NCBI GenBank assembly: GCA_039915085.1
Contig: JBDSOC010000184.1
Span: 1 to 8,201, forward strand
DNA length: 8,201 nt
Reading direction: 5' to 3'
Source: JACMLD01 sp039915085
Lineage (GTDB): Bacteria > Bacteroidota > Bacteroidia > Chitinophagales > Chitinophagaceae
Made by a program: the position numbers and the translations under genes. A model generated the notes under the pieces. The model had not been told where the DNA came from. It saw only the letters and a list, made by a program, of their open reading frames with translations, and made no database searches. Numbering within the stretch: position 1 is the first letter of the stretch; each line of letters opens with the position of its first letter. This document shows positions 6,354-8,201 of the stretch, one piece after another.

Positions 6354-6953
6354 TTACCTGTGTACTATATTAGTAATAGAAACCGGCGGTTCAAATGATT
6401 GTTCATAAGATTTACGGTTGTAAATTCTGGTTACAATGTCCATTCCCTTTATAACTTTTCCAAAGGCAGCGTAGCCCTGCCCGTCAGGATTGTTCTCTCC
6501 CCCGTAGTCAAACCCTGGCTGATCGCCTATGCAAATAAAAAATTCTGTAGTAGCAGTACCGGGCGCTTGTCTTGCAAGTGAGACTATACCATCTTTATGA
6601 AGAATGCTTGTTTTATTGGTCGGTTCATGCGGAATGCCCGGGAGGGATACCGCTTTTTTATAATTGGTTTTCCAGATGCCGCCTTGTACAAGATTCGCCT
6701 TTGGCGCATTGGACGGCTGATTATCGTCAGTAAGTACCCTGTAAAAGGAACTGTGTTTATAATAGCCCGCATTAATATAAGATAAAAAGGCGGCTGCTGT
6801 CCGCGGCGCCTTATCAGGGTATAATTCAATTTCAATATCGCCAGCTTCTGTTTCTATAATAATGTGCGGATTTTTATAGGCAGGCGATGAACATGCGCAA
6901 AGCATACAGGCAAGTGTAAATATAAGTACGGATACAATGAAGCAGTATTTCAT
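6354..6953 (-). CDS. Cyclophilin-type peptidylprolyl isomerase, lipoprotein
   Basis: This 199-residue protein would catalyse cis-trans isomerisation of prolyl bonds in periplasmic or surface protein folding. The N terminus is a lipoprotein signal peptide: a hydrophobic core (about 5-18), then Leu18-Cys19-Ala20-Cys21 followed by two serines, giving Cys21 as the probable lipidated residue. The cyclophilin fold follows: IIIETEAGDIEIELYPDKAPRTAAAF (31-56, in outline), the active-site arginine in FYRVL (Arg72), Gln90 in VQGG, SLAR (125-128), TTEFFICIGDQPGFD (135-149) and AAFGKVIKGMDIV (162-174). All core active-site positions visible in bacterial cyclophilins are kept. The size is normal for single-domain secreted forms in Bacteroidota. 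The gene is convergent with GH97 across a 117-base gap and divergent from the gene at 7213. The ATG complement at 6951-6953 starts directly at the signal peptide. No link to the sugar genes is apparent. Confidence 0.92.
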   Translation of the reverse strand: MKYCFIVSVLIFTLACMLCACSSPAYKNPHIIIETEAGDIEIELYPDKAPRTAAAFLSYINAGYYKHSSFYRVLTDDNQPSNAPKANLVQGGIWKTNYKKAVSLPGIPHEPTNKTSILHKDGIVSLARQAPGTATTEFFICIGDQPGFDYGGENNPDGQGYAAFGKVIKGMDIVTRIYNRKSYEQSFEPPVSITNIVHR

Positions 6954-7018
6954 CGGTGCTTTTTTAAAAGAGTTGGTTATTAAGCTCCCGTAAAAGTAAA
7001 CAGATTTTTGTTTTTTTA

Positions 7019-7026
7019 TAAGTTTG
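7019..7026 (+). promoter_or_regulatory. Candidate -7 element for the gene at 7213
   Basis: TAAGTTTG matches the Bacteroidota -7 consensus TAnnTTTG exactly. No TTG is found at the proper distance upstream for a -33 element. Use of this site would give a leader of about 180 bases containing both dyads listed separately. Support is limited to the one motif. Confidence 0.25.
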
Positions 7027-7095
7027 TCCTGATGACTAAAGGCTGTTTCAAATATAGAAAGCAGTTACGACTAGCTCTTAACAATCAATACCGGC

Positions 7096-7130
7096 TGTAT
7101 GACAATCCGGTTAAATGGATTGGCCATACG
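7096..7130. other. Imperfect hairpin in the leader of the 3' gene
   Basis: CAATCC (7103-7108) pairs perfectly with GGATTG (7117-7122) around an eight-base loop. The stem continues past a small asymmetric internal loop (A7102 against GC at 7123-7124) with GTATG (7097-7101) against CATAC (7125-7129) and a closing T-G at 7096/7130. Eleven Watson-Crick pairs plus one wobble make this the best secondary structure in the window. It could be an RNA leader structure or a regulator-binding dyad. Confidence 0.5.
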
Positions 7131-7142
7131 CTGCTCCTTATT

Positions 7143-7199
7143 TTATTTCACAGTACAGGCGAAAGTCCGGTAATAACAAAATTTATTTGGGTGAAATAA
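7143..7199. repeat. Nine-base inverted repeat just before the start at 7213
   Basis: TTATTTCAC (7143-7151) has its exact reverse complement GTGAAATAA at 7191-7199, with 39 bases between. The right arm ends 13 bases before the ATG at 7213, so in RNA a long-range stem would lie over the ribosome entry region. The arms are AT-rich, so chance occurrence is possible. As DNA it could be a pair of operator half-sites. Confidence 0.4.
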
Positions 7200-7212
7200 T
7201 TAAATTACATGC

Positions 7213-8201
7213 ATGATAATAATAAAAAGAACCGGCATTTTTTTATTGCCGTTTATTTTGTTTGCAGGTATATCTTTTGGGCAGCAGGTTAAATACACCA
7301 ATGGCGCTGATAGCTGGAATGCCGATTCGCTGGGCAATCACCGTGCAGTCGTTACCTGTCATGGAGCCGGGAAATTGGTCCGGGTAATAATTGAATGGCG
7401 CAGACGCGATAATAATCCCCAGGGAAAGAAAATAATTGTGCAGGATGCCAAAACCGGCAAACAAATAGAAAATGTCAGTACCGGTAATATTAACCGTGAG
7501 TATGGAGATATTTATTTTGAAGCTGTTTCCGGTCCGGGAAAATATTATGTTTATTATATGCCTTACAGAAATGAAGGCCGCAGCAATTATCCCCGCGGTG
7601 TTTATTTGCAGGCAACTGCAACAGCCAGCCCGCAATGGCTGCAAACAATACATCAGCCTGCTTTTAAGCCAAATGCTGTTTGTAATGAAATACAATCAAT
7701 CAACGCATTTAATAGCTTTTACCCGATGGAAGTAATTGCTACGGCAAAAGAAACGGATGCTATAAAGAAACAATTTGCCGGCGATCCGTTTATCATTTTT
7801 CCTGAAGATCATATGCACCCGGTGCGTATGAAAAAAGATCTGCCCCAACGCTGGATCATAAAAGGAGCTACAACTAATTTTACCGGTGTGGCTGGTCAGG
7901 GAGAGAATTATGCCTTTCAGTTGGGTGTATATGCGCTGCAGGATCTGCAGGATGTGTCAGTTTCATTCTCTGATTTTAAAAATGCAACCGGCAATGTCAT
8001 TGATGCAAAAAATATATCCTGCATCAATACGGATGGCACAGGGTATGATAATATGCCTTTAAAAAACAAAATAAATATTCTTGCCGGAACTGTACAATCT
8101 TTATGGTGCAGTATGCAGATCCCCTTACAGGCTGTTGCGGGTTTATACAAAGGAACAGCCTCCGTAAAATCGGCCGGTGCAAAGGAAAACAAAATTAGCC
8201 T
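7213..8201 (+). CDS. Secreted GH123/DUF4091-like glycoside hydrolase-domain protein, 3' partial
   Basis: An open frame begins at ATG 7213 and continues without a stop to the window edge (329 complete codons). It starts with a signal peptide (MIIIKRTGIF, hydrophobic core, then GISFG; cleavage likely before Gln24). Conserved-looking blocks follow: VRVIIEWRRRDNNPQGKKI (56-74), INREYGDIYFE (93-103), GPGKYYVYYMPYRN (107-120), EGRSNYPRGVYL (121-132) and FPEDHMHPVRMKKDLP (196-211). I recognise this arrangement from large Bacteroidota proteins annotated as glycoside hydrolase domain-containing, with an N-terminal beta domain of the GH123_N/DUF6067 type before a DUF4091/GH123 barrel. The catalytic part would lie beyond the window, so activity cannot be judged; GH123 enzymes are beta-N-acetylgalactosaminidases, but related proteins are uncharacterised. 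The gene is transcribed away from the cyclophilin gene and preceded by dyad-rich DNA. The secreted-protein call is strong; the family name is moderate. Confidence 0.7.
   Translation, partial: MIIIKRTGIFLLPFILFAGISFGQQVKYTNGADSWNADSLGNHRAVVTCHGAGKLVRVIIEWRRRDNNPQGKKIIVQDAKTGKQIENVSTGNINREYGDIYFEAVSGPGKYYVYYMPYRNEGRSNYPRGVYLQATATASPQWLQTIHQPAFKPNAVCNEIQSINAFNSFYPMEVIATAKETDAIKKQFAGDPFIIFPEDHMHPVRMKKDLPQRWIIKGATTNFTGVAGQGENYAFQLGVYALQDLQDVSVSFSDFKNATGNVIDAKNISCINTDGTGYDNMPLKNKINILAGTVQSLWCSMQIPLQAVAGLYKGTASVKSAGAKENKIS

Larger units (their letters stand above)
6954..7212. other. Divergent intergenic region with promoters and dyads
   Basis: This 259-base spacer lies between the starts of the minus-strand cyclophilin gene and the plus-strand gene at 7213, so it should carry promoters for both. 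It contains an exact TAnnTTTG (7019-7026), a strong imperfect hairpin (7096-7130) and a nine-base inverted repeat (7143-7151 with 7191-7199). A 63-codon open frame crosses it but has no recognisable product. Confidence 0.55.

Noticed and set aside
7008..7199. 63-codon open frame in the divergent spacer
   Set aside because: It starts with a non-ATG codon, has no recognisable motif, and spans the hairpin and most of the inverted repeat, which fits regulatory DNA better.
7243..7695. 150-codon minus-strand open frame
   Set aside because: It is antisense to the signal-peptide-bearing gene starting at 7213, whose frame stays open to the window edge and has family-like blocks.

Overview
The window looks like chromosomal DNA of a member of the Bacteroidota, probably of the Chitinophaga/Sphingobacterium type. 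The signs are an AT-rich base composition, starts preceded by A/T-rich leaders without a clear Shine-Dalgarno, a few TAnnTTTG-like promoter motifs, and a gene content typical of that phylum: a GH97 enzyme, a FucP/GluP-type sugar permease, a lipoprotein cyclophilin and a large secreted glycosidase-like protein. The taxonomic assignment is inference from style and family content, not from a marker gene.

Layout: bases 1-144 are non-coding and hold a short tandem repeat and a hairpin. Bases 145-1254 encode a polytopic acyltransferase of the HGSNAT-like (DUF5009/DUF1624) type. A 15-base gap separates it from an AlkZ-like winged-helix protein (1270-2367), a probable DNA-repair glycosylase relative. 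After a 179-base spacer with a candidate promoter and a perfect CAAACGTTTG palindrome comes a sugar permease of the major facilitator superfamily (2547-3845). A 405-base spacer with hairpin-forming repeat units follows, then a secreted GH97 glycosidase (4251-6236). A cyclophilin-type peptidylprolyl isomerase lipoprotein lies convergently on the minus strand (6354-6953). Beyond a 259-base divergent spacer rich in dyad symmetry, a secreted protein resembling the N-terminal part of GH123/DUF4091-type glycosidases starts at 7213 and runs off the window end.

Functionally the right-hand part reads as carbohydrate use: GH97 would release monosaccharide in the periplasm or at the surface, and the permease would import a hexose. 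There is no SusC/SusD pair in view, so this is not a demonstrable polysaccharide utilization locus, and the permease and GH97 appear to be separate transcription units. The first two genes are probably co-transcribed but have no obvious shared pathway. I see no phage, insertion sequence, CRISPR or defence system. Nothing here is clearly an undescribed system; the more interesting points are the non-acidic replacements at both proton-site positions of the permease, the palindrome in front of it, the dyads ahead of the last gene, and the unassigned substrates of the acyltransferase and the DNA-glycosylase-like protein.
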